A stretch of DNA of 64,000 nt. It comes from Anaeramoeba flamelloides (Eukaryota; Metamonada; Anaeramoebidae). Below, piece by piece: positions 33,563 to 44,275 of this stretch. Numbering within the stretch: the first letter of the stretch is position 1; each line of letters opens with the position of its first letter. A model generated the notes under the pieces. It ran no database searches. It saw only the letters and a list, made by a program, of their open reading frames with translations, and was not told the origin of the DNA. The stretch is taken from positions 5,237,001-5,301,000 of the forward strand of contig JANTQA010000015.1 of the NCBI GenBank assembly GCA_027625915.1, given 5' to 3'. The position numbers were made by a program, and so were the translations under genes.

Positions 33563-35205
33563 TTTTCACTTCCTTATCAATAAAAATAAAAAAATGTTAG
33601 GTATTTTTTTCAATTTATATGGTTATTATTTTTTTTTTATTTCTGAATATTCCTATCATTCAAGATTCCTAGATAATCCAATTCAAAAACCATAAAAAAA
33701 AGATAAAAAAAAAAAAAAAAATAGAAATCAATAATTAGTCGATTTCTTGTAATTTCATTGTAAAGTGATCAAAAAACCTTTATCCAAAAAAGAAAACCCA
33801 TATTTACAAATCAAAATTTGATTTTCTTCTTGTATAAATACAAGAAATTATACAATACCCAATATTATACGTAAAAATAAATCAAAATAAAAATGGAATA
33901 TTCTTTGCAAATTATCTAAATTAACAATTCATTATTATTTTGTGTTTTACCCTTTCCTTGAAAATAAATAATTATTGTCAAATCAAACAAATTTAGTTGA
34001 AAAAGCACATGTAACCGAATATGAATTTGAAAATATATCATATTTTTTGAATCAAAGCAAAATTAGACTAATTATATTAGAAAAGGGATTCTTAAAAAAA
34101 TCATTGAATAAATTCTTTCTAAATCTAAAGTAATTTCTTTTTAAATATTTTTTAAAAATAAATTATTTTTCTCATGAATTTTCTAAAATAAAAATATGAG
34201 TAAAGAAGAAGTAATGATATCAAATGTAATAATAATATCAATAATTATGTTTTATTTTATTTTTTTTTTAATTTTGGTAACTTTGATTTCAACAGAACTT
34301 ATTTTTAAATAAAATCCATTCCACTCAAATTTAACCCAGTCAAACTTGAAAAATTCAATTTTTTTACTAATCAACAGTTATAAGCTTTTTTTTCAACACA
34401 AGAGAAATTTTTTACTTCCTATAAGAGTCAATATTCATAAAAGTAAATTCTTTAACAAAATGATCAATTTTTAAAAAAAAAAAATGTTTAAAAAATTTTT
34501 TGGGTCCATTCACTGTAATATTTTGTGTACAATTCTCCGAATTTTATTCAAAAATTATAATTGTTGAAAATAAGTTTTTTTAATTGTAAGTATATTCATT
34601 ATAAAAGAAAATACAAAAACCCAATTTTATTAATGTTAATTTGGATTTTAAAACATTTAATTTTTTCAAATTTACTATCTAAAAAGATAAAAAAAAAAAA
34701 ATAGAAAATAAAGTGTAAAAATAAAAAAAAAAAAATAATTTGATAAATAAGGAAATTGATCTGAAAATTATAAATTTATTTAAACATGAAAATTGGATAA
34801 AAATCACAGAATTAGTTCTATTTCTTCAATAAAACAGGGCGACTTTGACTGAAAAAAAGTTTATCTTGAATTTTTTTTTTACAAGATTCAAATAAATATA
34901 TATATATAAAACTATTCAGATGGGGGTGAATTTATTTATTAATTATTTTACATTAAAAGTAAAGTTATTTGAAATAAATGTGAACAAAAATAATTGGAAC
35001 AAAAGTCATTTAAATAGGCTATTTAAATTGCCAACTATTTTAGAGATACTTTTGATAACTTTTTTGTCACACTTTTTAAAAACAACTATATTAAGAATTT
35101 AAAAAATATTTTTCTAAAAATTAATTAATTCGTCTTGGGGATACTTTAACAAATTATTTAAAATTACAAAAAAAAAAAAAAAGAAGAAAGAAAGAAAAAA
35201 AAAAA
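33563..35205. other. Intergenic DNA with one solo repeat end
   Basis: A+T-rich with poly-A runs. At 34834-34868 the words GGGCGACTTTGACTG and AAAGTTTATCTTG match the end of family C elements, but no body of the element is attached. Just upstream of 35206, on the 3' side of the minus-strand gene, is a poly-A/G-rich stretch (AAAGAAGAAAGAAAG). Confidence 0.5.
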
Positions 35206-36053
35206 TTAAAGATTAAGCCATTTATTAATTTGCTTTTCGTGTATATCATAGTTATCAAATTCCTCATCTTCTTCGTCTTCAATTAAATTTTCGATAAAAT
35301 CAGAAACAAAAGAGACATAATTAGTTCTAGAATCTGAATGCAACATCGTGTCTCTAATATCGTTTATATTGTTGTATAAATATTGTTTAATTGTTTTTAA
35401 AGCATTAGACAATTGTCCCGGTTTCAACGGATAAAGCTCTGACTCCAATTTTCTATTTTCAGATTTCTCAACTGTTGTTAGATCTGTTAGCACCTTATAA
35501 AATTTTATAATTCGAACTGAACTTGATTTAATATAATCGTCCAAGCAAGACAATGGACCGATAAACCCCTCGCTTTGATTACCAACATTTTGTACAATTT
35601 TTGAGATTAAAATTAAATTTTTTTTAAAAATTAAATTAATTTTTTTTTCTTTTTCAATAACCCCAAAATTCTGTGGGGCTATCACCACAGGTACTAAAAA
35701 TCGAAGAAATATAAAATTATTAATTGAAGAATAAGAACTTTCAGGAAAAATTCTTCTTGCCGCTTTTCTCATCGCTCTCCCAATAATTCTTATAGATAGA
35801 GGAATATCACGGACTGAAAAAAGGATTTTGCCAATTAATTCGTTCGACAGGATTTTTAGAGCTGCAATATTGTTTTTTACTTGTTCTTCGCTTACATTAT
35901 TTTTATCAACATCTAAATACCTTTTTATATTTCGTATCATATCAATAGATGAGGTTAGAGTTTTTACTAAAAATTCATTCCCAATCAAAAACCCATAAAT
36001 CGGTATTATTTTTGATGATACAGAACTTGATCGAAATAAAGTTTTTGAAGTGT
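35206..36053 (-). CDS. RhoGAP-PH-RasGAP fusion gene, last exon (catalytic RasGAP)
   Basis: This last exon starts after TACAAATAG and completes a phase-1 codon. It encodes KTLFRSSSVSSKIIPIYGF near its start: the RasGAP arginine-finger motif L-F-R, with the Arg codon at 36033-36031. GNEFLVKTLTSSI follows, then NNFIFLRFLVPVVIAPQNFG, the conserved F-L-R-F-x-x-P...P block. RasGAPs speed GTP hydrolysis on Ras, and both signature motifs are intact, so activity is expected. The C-terminal tail is acidic (EDEEDEEFDNYD). Its target could be one of the organism's many Ras proteins. The intron to the previous exon is 113 nt. Confidence 0.9.
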
Positions 36054-36166
36054 CTATTTGTAATATATGTTAATATAAAGGTTTATAAACAATACGAAAT
36101 TAGAAATAATAATTAGAAATATAATTGGAAATTATTAGAAAAAAATAAAAATAAAAGCCTTTTTAC

Positions 36167-36395
36167 TTTTCCCATTATTAATCTCTGAATTAACCATCCA
36201 TCTTACCAATCTTAACCCTTTACTTTTCGAATGGAAAATATATACCAACGATCTGGCAAGTTTCTCACCCGAAATTAAATTCTTTTGTTTTCTTCTGGAG
36301 TCGAAATTTTGGAGAATCGCAGAAACTAATGACATGTTTTTCGAAACTAATAAATTATTCAAAATATTATTACGAAATCCATTCAAAGACAATTG
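36167..36395 (-). CDS. RhoGAP-PH-RasGAP fusion gene, middle exon (RasGAP N-terminal part)
   Basis: Acceptor ATATATATAAG, donor GGGAAAA|GTAAAA. Entry phase 0 agrees with the donor at 38210, and exit phase 1 agrees with 36053. It encodes LVSAILQNFDSRRKQKN, EKLARSLVYIFHSKSKG and RWMVNSEINNGK, matching the helices before the arginine finger in RasGAP domains (A-x-x-L-V-x-I-F...L...E-I). Without the splice to 36053 the domain would appear to lack its catalytic Arg. Confidence 0.82.
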
Positions 36396-36410
36396 CTTAT
36401 ATATATAATG

Positions 36411-36560
36411 GGTATTATTCTTTTTTGTTTTTTTGTTTTTAGATTTTTGTTTTTTTTGTTTTTTCGTTTTTTGTTTTTAGTTTTTTGTTTTTTGTTTTTT
36501 GTTTTATATTTTTTTAGTTTTTTGAGAAAGGTTTTTGTTTTATATTTTTTTGGTTTTAGT
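36411..36560. repeat. TTTTTGTTTT simple-sequence tract
   Basis: About 150 bp of T runs interrupted by single G, with occasional A. It sits just upstream (minus-strand sense) of the RasGAP middle exon. In that sense it is an A/C-rich stretch, not a pyrimidine tract. Confidence 0.8.
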
Positions 36561-36671
36561 TTTGAATAAGATTAGCAAATAAAAAAATAATAAGAATAAA
36601 AAAAATATCATTAATAGAAAATGTTGTCTTTTTTATTTTTGATATTGAAAAAATCATAAATATAATTATAT

Positions 36672-37219
36672 ATAATCCATTTTCCAGTCAAGGGTGGACC
36701 TGTTGTGGTGAGTGAATTACACGTGTTTAAAAGGTTTGCATAGATATTAGAAAAAAAAATTTATTTTGTAAATTTCAAAATTGAAATCATTTTTTCACAT
36801 TTTTGAACTTATTTAGTTTTTTTTTTTTTCCAATTTTTTTTAGATGTAATTCATTTGAAAAATTTTTTTTTTATTGCAAGATCGATCATCACTTGGTAAA
36901 AACTCGTTATTTTGATGTTACTGAAACAGTGAAAATGCTTGTAGAGAAATACTATTGATTTTTCTTGGATTTTTCTTTGAATATTCATATGAAGATCAAA
37001 ATGAACAATGTTGGTTTTTTCTCAATAGTGAATCGAAAAATTTGAATTTTGAAATTTTTATGAAAATCTATTGATTTTTTGTTTGATTTTGGGATTGTAT
37101 CAAATATTTTTTGATGTGTATTATTCTGTTTATTTCTTATTTGTTCTTCAAGTGTAAATTATAAAAAATAATTGATATTTGAAAAAAATGTTGGCACCTT
37201 GACTGAAACAAAGTTTATA
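36672..37219 (+). repeat. Family C element, copy 2
   Basis: About 548 bp, alignable with 19806-20362 and with 57650-58194 reversed. The left end is CCATTTTCCAGTCAAGGGTG and the right end is TTGACTGAAACAAAGTTTAT, which are related in inverted orientation (AGTCAA against TTGACT). The interior carries GAATTACACGTGTTTAAAAGG and GAAGATCAAAATGAACAATG. Confidence 0.75.
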
Positions 37220-37289
37220 TTTATTTATTTTGAAGGAAGGGGTTAATTTCTTCTTATAGCCATTAGGTTTTTTTTTAATTTAAGAAAAT

Positions 37290-37640
37290 AACCGCCGTTA
37301 GGTTTTATTGAGTTTTCTATTTATTTGGAAAATCAATAGATTTTCGTGAGGTTTTTTTGGGTTTTCTGTTTATTTGTAAAATCGATAAAGTTTCGTTAGG
37401 TTTTTTTTACTTTAGAAATAAACAGAAAATTTTAATAAATTTTCGGTTTATTTCTAAAGGAAAAAAAACCTAGAACACTTCACAAATAAATAGAAAAATC
37501 AATAAAACCTAACCGCAAACAGCAGGTAATTTTGTTTAATCACCTCTCTTCAATAATAAAGAATCATAATTTTGTTTATCATTATTCAATAATAAGATAA
37601 ATAATGAGTATTTACATTGGATAATTTGAAAGATATTATT
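37290..37640 (-). repeat. Family B element, copy 3
   Basis: In reverse complement it carries the family words CACTTCACAAATAAATAG, AAACCTAACG and the ATGATAAACAAAATTATGATT flank. The plus strand shows ACCGCCGTTAGGTTTTATTG near 37305 and CAATAAAACCTAACCGC near 37500, i.e. the element's own ends are inverted copies, giving a palindromic core of about 200 bp. Confidence 0.7.
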
Positions 37641-38209
37641 CTTTAGCTTTTTATTATTTTTGTTTATTAGGAATAATTCTGTATCCAAAAATTTCGATCT
37701 TTTTTCATAGGATGGGCAGTCCCAAAATTTTCATAAATATAATTAACTAATATTATTATTAATTTCTTGCATCAAAAAACAAATATTTTATTTTTTTCTT
37801 ATTTCAATATAAAAATTATCAATGCTACATTACAATTTATTTTGTATTTTTTGTTTAATTTTAAAGAGGAATTTGAAATTAAATTTTCATTTTTTTTTTT
37901 TTCCTCAAAACTTAATAAATAGATTAATTTCGATAATATAGTTTAAATAAATCATAATAATATGATAATTTTAAAAGTCCGAATAAGAATAATTCTTTAT
38001 TGGGTGGTATAGAAATGTAACCCTGATCCTCCACTCGGTAGATTGTTATTGAATATTTTACCATTGGTACATTATTGATTCTCAACAATTATAATACTTT
38101 TAAGTATTCCAAAAATTGATCATAGTAATATTTCAAAAAAATAATAATAATAATAATAATAATAATGATAAAAAAACAAAAATAAATGATAAATCTATAA
38201 AATACTTAC

Positions 38210-39834
38210 AATCAGTGAATTTTTTCTTTTCAAAATTTCAGAAACCCACATTTCACGTTGAATTTTGCTTTTTGATTTGCAAATAATATAATTTGAAAAA
38301 TTTTTATTTGAAATAACAAACAATTTATTTTTATTTAAAAAATGGAAACTTGAATTGATATCATAGAGGAAGGGATGTATTTTGATATTTTTGGAATTCC
38401 TAACAGAAGCGCTTATGTTAATTCTAAGACGAGAATCTTGAGAATCTTGAAAGTAATCCTCAAATCCAGTTTTATAAAAAATATTATTTTTTTGAAAAAT
38501 TATTAAATCTTGATAACCGATACTTGCAATTTTTTTCTTGGTTAAAGTTTGATGTGCAGTGAATCTAATTTTTTTACTTGTTAAAACACAAGTTACAGGA
38601 GCCCAAAGATTATCTTCTTTGACGATTTGGATTCTTTTGTTATTCAATTTATTTATCCCCTTATTATTGCTGTTTTTTCTTTTCGATTCTTTCCTTTTTA
38701 TTGAATATTTTTTCCTTTTCTTTTTTATTTTATTATCCTTTAGGAAATAATAAAAACAATTTTTGTGAAATTTTTTTGAGGTTGTAATAAATAAATCACC
38801 AGTTAGACGTGGCATTTTTTTTGTTTTCACTGGAAATTCCTTGTTTTCATCATCGTCCTCACAATCTTCATCACTCGCAATCCCGTCCTTGTGTTTATTG
38901 TTGGATACTGATTCCCCTAGCAGATTATCAAATGTGGAATCCTTATTAAAGTCTTCATCATTTGATGAAATAATTGTCTTTTTCGAATTTAAATCAATTT
39001 TTTCTAAATTGATAACCTTGTTATCATCATTTTCATTTTCACTGTCACTGTCACTGTTAGTTTTAATTTCATATTTGTTTTCACTGACACTTATACTTTC
39101 CGTTTCAAGTGTATTTTCATTTTCAGAACTATTGCTTGTTGTTTTTCCAAAGAATTGTTTATCATTTATTTTCAATGAAAGATTATTTTTGTTTTTTGTT
39201 TCCATCATTTCTGTTGTTTCAGTTGATTCTGTAATTACAGATTTTTCTTGGACTTGGTAATGATATAAATTAGTTGTGTCTGAAACACTTTTTATCATAT
39301 CTTTTCCAATATAGCCGGTATTGTTGTTTGTTTTTTTTTCTATTTTAATTGAAATTTCTGTGTCCATTTTATGTGGAATTGATTTTGAAGAATTGCTTTT
39401 AACTTCAGAACCAGAAGAAAGATCATATTTTTTTGTAAATTCTTTTTCCAAGTTTGTGATTTCTTTTGTAATTTCAATCGTCTTTTCTTCATAATTTGGA
39501 AAATTATTCTCATTATTAATATCGCCACCCGATATTTTTTTGTGTGTGCTTTTTACCTTTTGAATAGATCTTTTCCCAAGTATTTGTTTTTTTGTATTTT
39601 GTTTTGATTTTTCACGGTTTGGTTCTGAAAAATTTAATTGTTTTATTTGCGATAAAGTCATTTTTGAAATTTCGGCACCAAATTGTGTAGAAATATCCCC
39701 AATAGATAAAACATTATTATCAACTTCATGCTTCCACAAACCCACAAGCGAAACCCATATATTTAAAATTTCCTTTGATTTTAAATATGGCTTCAAGTCC
39801 AATAAAAAGCATCTATCCATGTCTAATAATTTTT
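38210..39834 (-). CDS. RhoGAP-PH-RasGAP fusion gene, exon with RhoGAP C-terminal half and PH domain
   Basis: This exon follows a T-run acceptor (TTTTTTTTTAG), ends at GTAAGT and runs 541 codons plus a split one. It begins KLLDMDRCFLLDLKPYLKS, then KEILNIWVSLVGLWKHEV and NNVLSIGDISTQFGAEI, which match the last helices of RhoGAP domains (N-K-M-S-x-x-N-L-A-x-x-F-G-P). A long charged, Ser/Asn-rich linker follows. Near the end come VTCVLTSKKIRFTAHQTL, several strands and a final helix REMWVSEILKRKN, a PH domain. The N-terminal half of the RhoGAP domain, including its arginine finger, should be in an upstream exon that I could not find before 44 kb. If instead the Met at 39883 is the start, the RhoGAP is truncated. 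Confidence 0.78.
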
Positions 39835-40384
39835 CTAAAAAAAAATTAATTGGTAAAAGTTCTATAAAATTATTTATGTACAATATTTAATGTTAAAAAC
39901 AAAAAAGTGTTTTTATTTTGGATAATTTATTATTATTATTATTATTTTGAAAGGAGTAAAATTCAAAATAAAAAAATTCGTTTTAAGAAGTGAATCATTG
40001 TTATTCTTGTTAATAATAATAATTTAAATAAAAAAATTTAGATTGATTAAAATATCAAAATTAATAATAATAAAAATAAAAAAAAAACAATAGGCAGGTA
40101 TTTAAATTATGAAATTGGTAAAAAATATTCACTTCACTTCATTTTTATGTTTTTTTGTTTTTTTTTTTTTTCACATTAATTTCAAAGTCATTTAATAGAA
40201 ATTGGTAATCTATTTTTTTTTTCCGGAGTGGCACTTTTTTATTGTTTGTAATTTTATATTTTGGTTTCTTTGGGAATTCTAAATGAAAGAAATATTGATG
40301 AATTGAATAAAAGAAAAACTCTAATAAATAAAAAAATATATAACATCTATCTAACTGTGTTTATTATGTTGATTTGGAAACAAT
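39835..40384. other. A+T-rich DNA upstream of the visible RhoGAP exon
   Basis: Trinucleotide ATT/AAT runs and T-rich acceptor-like stretches, but no exon for the missing RhoGAP half was seen on the minus strand. Confidence 0.45.
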
Positions 40385-41631
40385 CTCCTTGTTAAAAATC
40401 GAGTTTGGTCTGGAAGAACGAAAAAAATAATATTGTTCGAAGTGTTATAAGATGATATTGAGGAGTTCGAAAAATGACAATTAATATTCTCCTAGTACTA
40501 GAAAAAGCATCATTATTTTGAGCCTGGAAGGGGATTCAAAAAGAGGAATATAACAACTTGATTGTTGAACAAATGAAACAATATGAGATGCTATTTATCT
40601 TTGGAACTCAGGATCTGACTTATTGAAACAAAAAACAAAACAAACAAAGTCGAAACTCAATAAATAAAACAAAAAAACACTAATTTGTTATTTTTTAATG
40701 TTACTTTGAAGAAATTGTTCTTCAGAGGATCTTTTCTCCCAATGGATTTATCTAAAACATTGAAGTTTAATTTTACATTTTCATAATTGGCGAAAGAAAA
40801 CTTGGTTTAAATTCTACAGAGACAAATTAGAATGCCCATCCTTTCAATAAGATATATTTCTTCTTTTATTCCCCGTTTGTCAAGCAATTCCCAAAAACGA
40901 TCAAAAATAAAAACTTTGCATCTATTATGTGTTCTTAACAATGAATGATTTTGAACAGTACTTAAAAATTTCTTAACTTGACATAGTAAAAAAAAATGTT
41001 TTTTTTTTTTCTAATTTCTTAAATTTGGCAATATTTTTTAATCTCATTTTCAAAATCTTGTTATTAATGATCTTTTCTCTCCTTTTTCTGAAGAAAAAAA
41101 GAGACCAAACGTTTTTAATTTTTTTAAAAATGGTATTGATTTCTTTGGAATCAAATCAAAGGCTGTGTTTGGTTTTTGACATTGTTTTTAAACAAAAGAA
41201 AAGTAATTTATTCACTTTTCAACCTTTATGGGAAAATTGAAGTACTTTTTTCTTTATCATCTATTGAACAAATAATTGGGTTCCTTGAACCAAATTAATT
41301 TTCCAATGTCATAAATCCTTGGGCGCGGCGATCTTTTGGGATTTGTGAGATTAACAACCTCGCAAAAAAAATTGGTTAAAATCTTCTAAAATAACTTTAA
41401 ATATCATTTTTAAAGAGTAATTTGTTCGTAAAATATTTCTTCTTTTACTTTGTTAGAATTCGAAATTAGAAGATCAGAAAATTTTCAAACTTTACCAAAT
41501 TACTAAAGGATTTCCCAAAATCTTTCCACAGTTACTACATTACTATGTTAAACTTTTTAGGGAAATAATCACTTTCTTAGCAGTCGTTGTCTAGAATTAT
41601 GTACTTGTAATTTTTACAAATAAAAAGTTTG
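40385..41631 (+). repeat. Right arm of the 1.2-kb inverted pair (partner 4439-5650)
   Basis: This is the homologue of 4439-5650 in opposite orientation, with interrupted reading frames that still show KTLHLLCVLN and FYRDKL-like relics. The G+C-rich word TTGGGCGCGGCGATCTTTTG (about 41320) is shared with the partner. The copies differ at many positions, so the duplication is old. They are 36 kb apart, so recombination between them would invert a segment holding the DHHC, CMSS1-like, Ras-fusion and RasGAP genes. Confidence 0.7.
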
Positions 41632-41894
41632 AATTTAAATATATATATAAAGAGCTGGTTTATAACATTCTACAAATTTTATAACAAAAATAAATGAAAT
41701 AAAAGTTGTTATTATAAAAGTTCATAAAATTTTAAATGTTTCTAACACCTTTACAACACATTTATAACATGTTCTAAAAAAATTTTTTTATTAGTAAAGA
41801 GATGAAATTTTAATCCTATTGAAATTTCAAAAATAATGATACACAATCTATGTCATAATTCTAAAAGTTTTTTAATAAATTTGTAATTTTTCCA

Positions 41895-42360
41895 AAAAAA
41901 TATGATACTTTTTTGGTATGCCCCGATGAGAGAGGTTACTTTTCAAAATATTTATTGTTTTTATAACTCATAAATATGGTTTTAATAAAAGAATAAAAAT
42001 ATGTGGGGTTGTTTTTGTTTTTTGGATTTCTGAAAATTATTTTCTATTTTTGAATTTCTGTTTCTTCCTCAAACATTTTTATTCGATTATTAAATCAAGT
42101 TTTTTGCTATTAGAAACTCCAGGATCGTTAACAAGAAACCTTCCCCCCCGGGCGCACAGTAAAAGTTTTATAGTTTTTGGAAAAATTATAAATTTAGTAA
42201 AAAAACTTCAAATATTAAGACATCATTTTTTGCACATGTTTTCTTCCTCAAACATTTATATTTTTTTATTAAAATAATTTTTTGTTGGGTTATTAAAACA
42301 ATAAATATTTTGACAAGTAACCTCTCTCATCGGGGCATCCCAAAAAAGTATCATAAGTCT
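41895..42360. repeat. Foldback element 1 with about 65-bp terminal inverted repeats
   Basis: The left arm carries ATGCCCCGATGAGAGAGGTT, then AAAATATTTATTGTTTT. The right arm at 42296-42355 is its reverse complement (AACCTCTCTCATCGGGGCAT) with few mismatches. Inside, TTTCTTCCTCAAACATTT occurs twice in direct orientation (about 42060 and 42240), and a G+C patch CCTTCCCCCCCGGGCGCAC is highly atypical for the window. No coding sequence was seen. Confidence 0.8.
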
Positions 42361-43101
42361 TTCCAAGTCAACCGTGGAGTTTTTTCTATATCAAATTTTG
42401 ATACTGATATAGATTTTGAAAAAGTTGAATATGAAGATAAGAAATCTCTAATTGGCATTTTTTTTCTTACATTCTATCCAAAGCCACCCTGAAATTTTTT
42501 CTATATCAAATTTTGATGTTAATATCGATTTTTAAAAAGTTGAATACAAGAATAAGAAATCTCTAATTGGCATTTTTTTTCTTACATTCTATCCAAAGCC
42601 ACTGTGAAATTTTTTCAATATCAAATTTTGATGTTGATATAGATTTTTAAAAAGTTGAAAATGAAGATAAGAATAATAAAGCTCATATTGAAAAAAAAAA
42701 TTCCTAAATGAGCCAATATTCAAGAATTTTATCTTACTTTCAAAAAATAAAATTTCAGAACCCAAAATGACTCAAAACATCAAAAATTCATTGAGAAACT
42801 TCCTAAAGATTATTCCACAAAAACAATTATTTTTGATCACATTAGTAGTTTATTTTTCATATCAACTCATTCAGAAAAAATAATTTTCAATATAAGCTTT
42901 ATTATCTTCATATTCAACTTTTTAAAAATCTATATCGACATCAAAATTTGATATTGAAAAAATTTCACAGTGGCTTTGGATAGAATGTAAGAAAAAAAGT
43001 TTCCAATTAGAGATTTCTTATTCTCGTATTCAACTCTTTCAAAATCATTATCAGCATCAAAATTTTATATTGAAAAAATTCCAGGGTTGACTTGGAAAGA
43101 C
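42358..43101. repeat. Foldback element 2 built from inverted 115-bp tandem units
   Basis: The left arm holds three tandem units of about 115 bp (anchored by ATATCAAATTTTGAT at 42386, 42501 and 42616), each containing ACATTCTATCCAAAGCCAC. The right arm holds two units in reverse complement (anchors at 42951 and 43067). The outer ends GTCTTTCCAAGTCAACC and GGTTGACTTGGAAAGAC are exact inverted copies. The core of about 180 bp is unique. The whole could fold into a long hairpin with slipped registers. Confidence 0.82.
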
Positions 43102-43175
43102 TAGTTTTGGGAAATTCCAAATTTATTAAAAAAACTTTAAGAATTATGACATAAATTTTTACACATGCGAGGCTT
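43102..43175 (+). repeat. Direct-repeat flank shared with the interior of foldback element 1
   Basis: The stretch AATTTATTAAAAAAACTTTAAGAATTATGACAT-like here matches about 42175-42245 in direct orientation and about 41848-41900 in inverted orientation. This suggests that element 2 inserted into, or was duplicated together with, a copy of element 1. Confidence 0.6.
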
Positions 43176-43577
43176 GGATTTCAGTCTCTATGATAAATTG
43201 AAGAATGAAAAGACGGTGTCTTAAAATTTTCGTTTCTGTGAATTTCGTGGTGTTTACAAATTGAAGGCTTTCTAAAAGGGTTTTTTTTTAATTTTTGAGG
43301 AGAAAGTCGAATTATTCTTTTTGTTATCCTTGCAAAAAAAAAAGGAATACAAAAAGTTAAGTTTTTCAAAATGACAAATTCAAAAAGTTCCCAAGAAGAA
43401 AAAAAACAAATCTTCTCAGCCAATAATTCAAGTAATTTTCACAAACAACAAAACGGTTAGTTATTTGAACATTTAGAGTGTTGACTTCTTGATGATTTTT
43501 AAAAAAAAAATTAGGAATGCAAGATTAGAAGAGTTATTGGTCAAAAATAAGATATTAAAAAAATAGAGATCTCTTAC

Positions 43578-43629
43578 GATCTTGAGGAATAGTTGATATG
43601 ACTTTAAACAACACATTTTTGCAAAGTAG
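43578..43629 (-). CDS. Unrecognised gene, probable second exon
   Basis: A 52-nt stretch between TTTTGATCAG and ATC|GTAAGA. Splicing from the donor at 43827 (phase 2) gives an uninterrupted SYFAKMCCLKSYQLFLKI, and the exit phase is 0. Other reading frames across the same DNA are also open, so the frame choice rests on phase agreement. Further exons may lie at 43181-43400, where a minus-strand frame ending SFHSSIYHRD looks protein-like, but phases were not resolved. Confidence 0.4.
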
Positions 43630-43826
43630 CTGATCAAAATAAGAGATGTCTTCTTGGTTTAAGCATTTTCTGTTTTTGGTTTTGATGTAACAAAAAGAAA
43701 ATATTTAATAAAAAAAATTACAAAAAGACAAATTTGTTTTGTTTTGTTTTGTTTTTTGTTTTGTTTTGTTTTAAACAACCTTGTTGAATTCAAGAAACTC
43801 TTAAAAATAAATACGACCCTACAAAC

Positions 43827-44275
43827 CTTATTAAATCCGAGCTAATTAAGCAATTTGAAAATCCATCAGTAAGAGAAAAAAGAGGTGTTTGACAATGGTT
43901 TAATGTTTCCAATCGAATACGTAAACAAAGCATAGAAATGATACAGTCCTTTTGTTTCAAGGTTAGTCCTTGCAAAATGGTTCTTAATTGTTTTGCATTT
44001 TTGTCTTTGTTTTTAATCATTTTTTCGAGGTTATGATCTCTTAATTTTTCACTGTCTTTTTTAGGCTCGGTTGTTGTGCTTGATTTTTGAATATTTGTGT
44101 TAATATATTTTGTGATCCTTTGAAAGCAATCCTTTGTTTTGCTAACTTTGGTATTGGTTTCATTATTTTTTGTTTTGTTTTGTTTAATTTTGAAATCTAG
44201 TGGTCTAACTTGTTTATTTGTGTGTGTGTAAAGATTGTAGTTTAATCGAATATTTGTAAAATTAGTTTTTGACAT
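43827..44275 (-). CDS. Unrecognised gene, probable first exon
   Basis: It starts at ATG 44275 (context TTAATCATG) and runs 149 codons to a candidate donor ATAAG|GTTTGT. It begins MSKTNFTNIRLNYNLYTHT, continues basic and Asn/Thr-rich, and ends in a helical, Cys/Leu-containing part (LKQKDCIISMLCLRIRLETL). Composition and residue use are clearly better than background. No family is recognised. It could be an independent short gene or the 5' end of the RhoGAP-PH-RasGAP gene, which lies on the same strand downstream; the foldback and long-repeat insertions between make the first more likely. Confidence 0.5.

Larger units (their letters stand above)
36396..38209 (-). other. 1.8-kb intron occupied by families C and B
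   Basis: Bounded on the minus strand by GTAAGT (38209) and ATAAG (36396). It contains a T/G simple-sequence tract (36411-36560), a complete family C element (36672-37219) and a reversed family B element (37290-37640). Splice phases on both sides match (phase 0). Confidence 0.7.

Noticed and set aside
36167-36395. RasGAP apparently lacking its arginine finger (I-F-H in place of L-F-R)
   Set aside because: The I-F-H belongs to an earlier helix. The real finger, K-T-L-F-R-S, is encoded at the start of the next exon once the 113-nt intron is removed.
41895-43175. CRISPR-like array (115-bp units)
   Set aside because: The units are directly adjacent with no unique spacers and are arranged as a palindrome. 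This is a eukaryotic foldback element.
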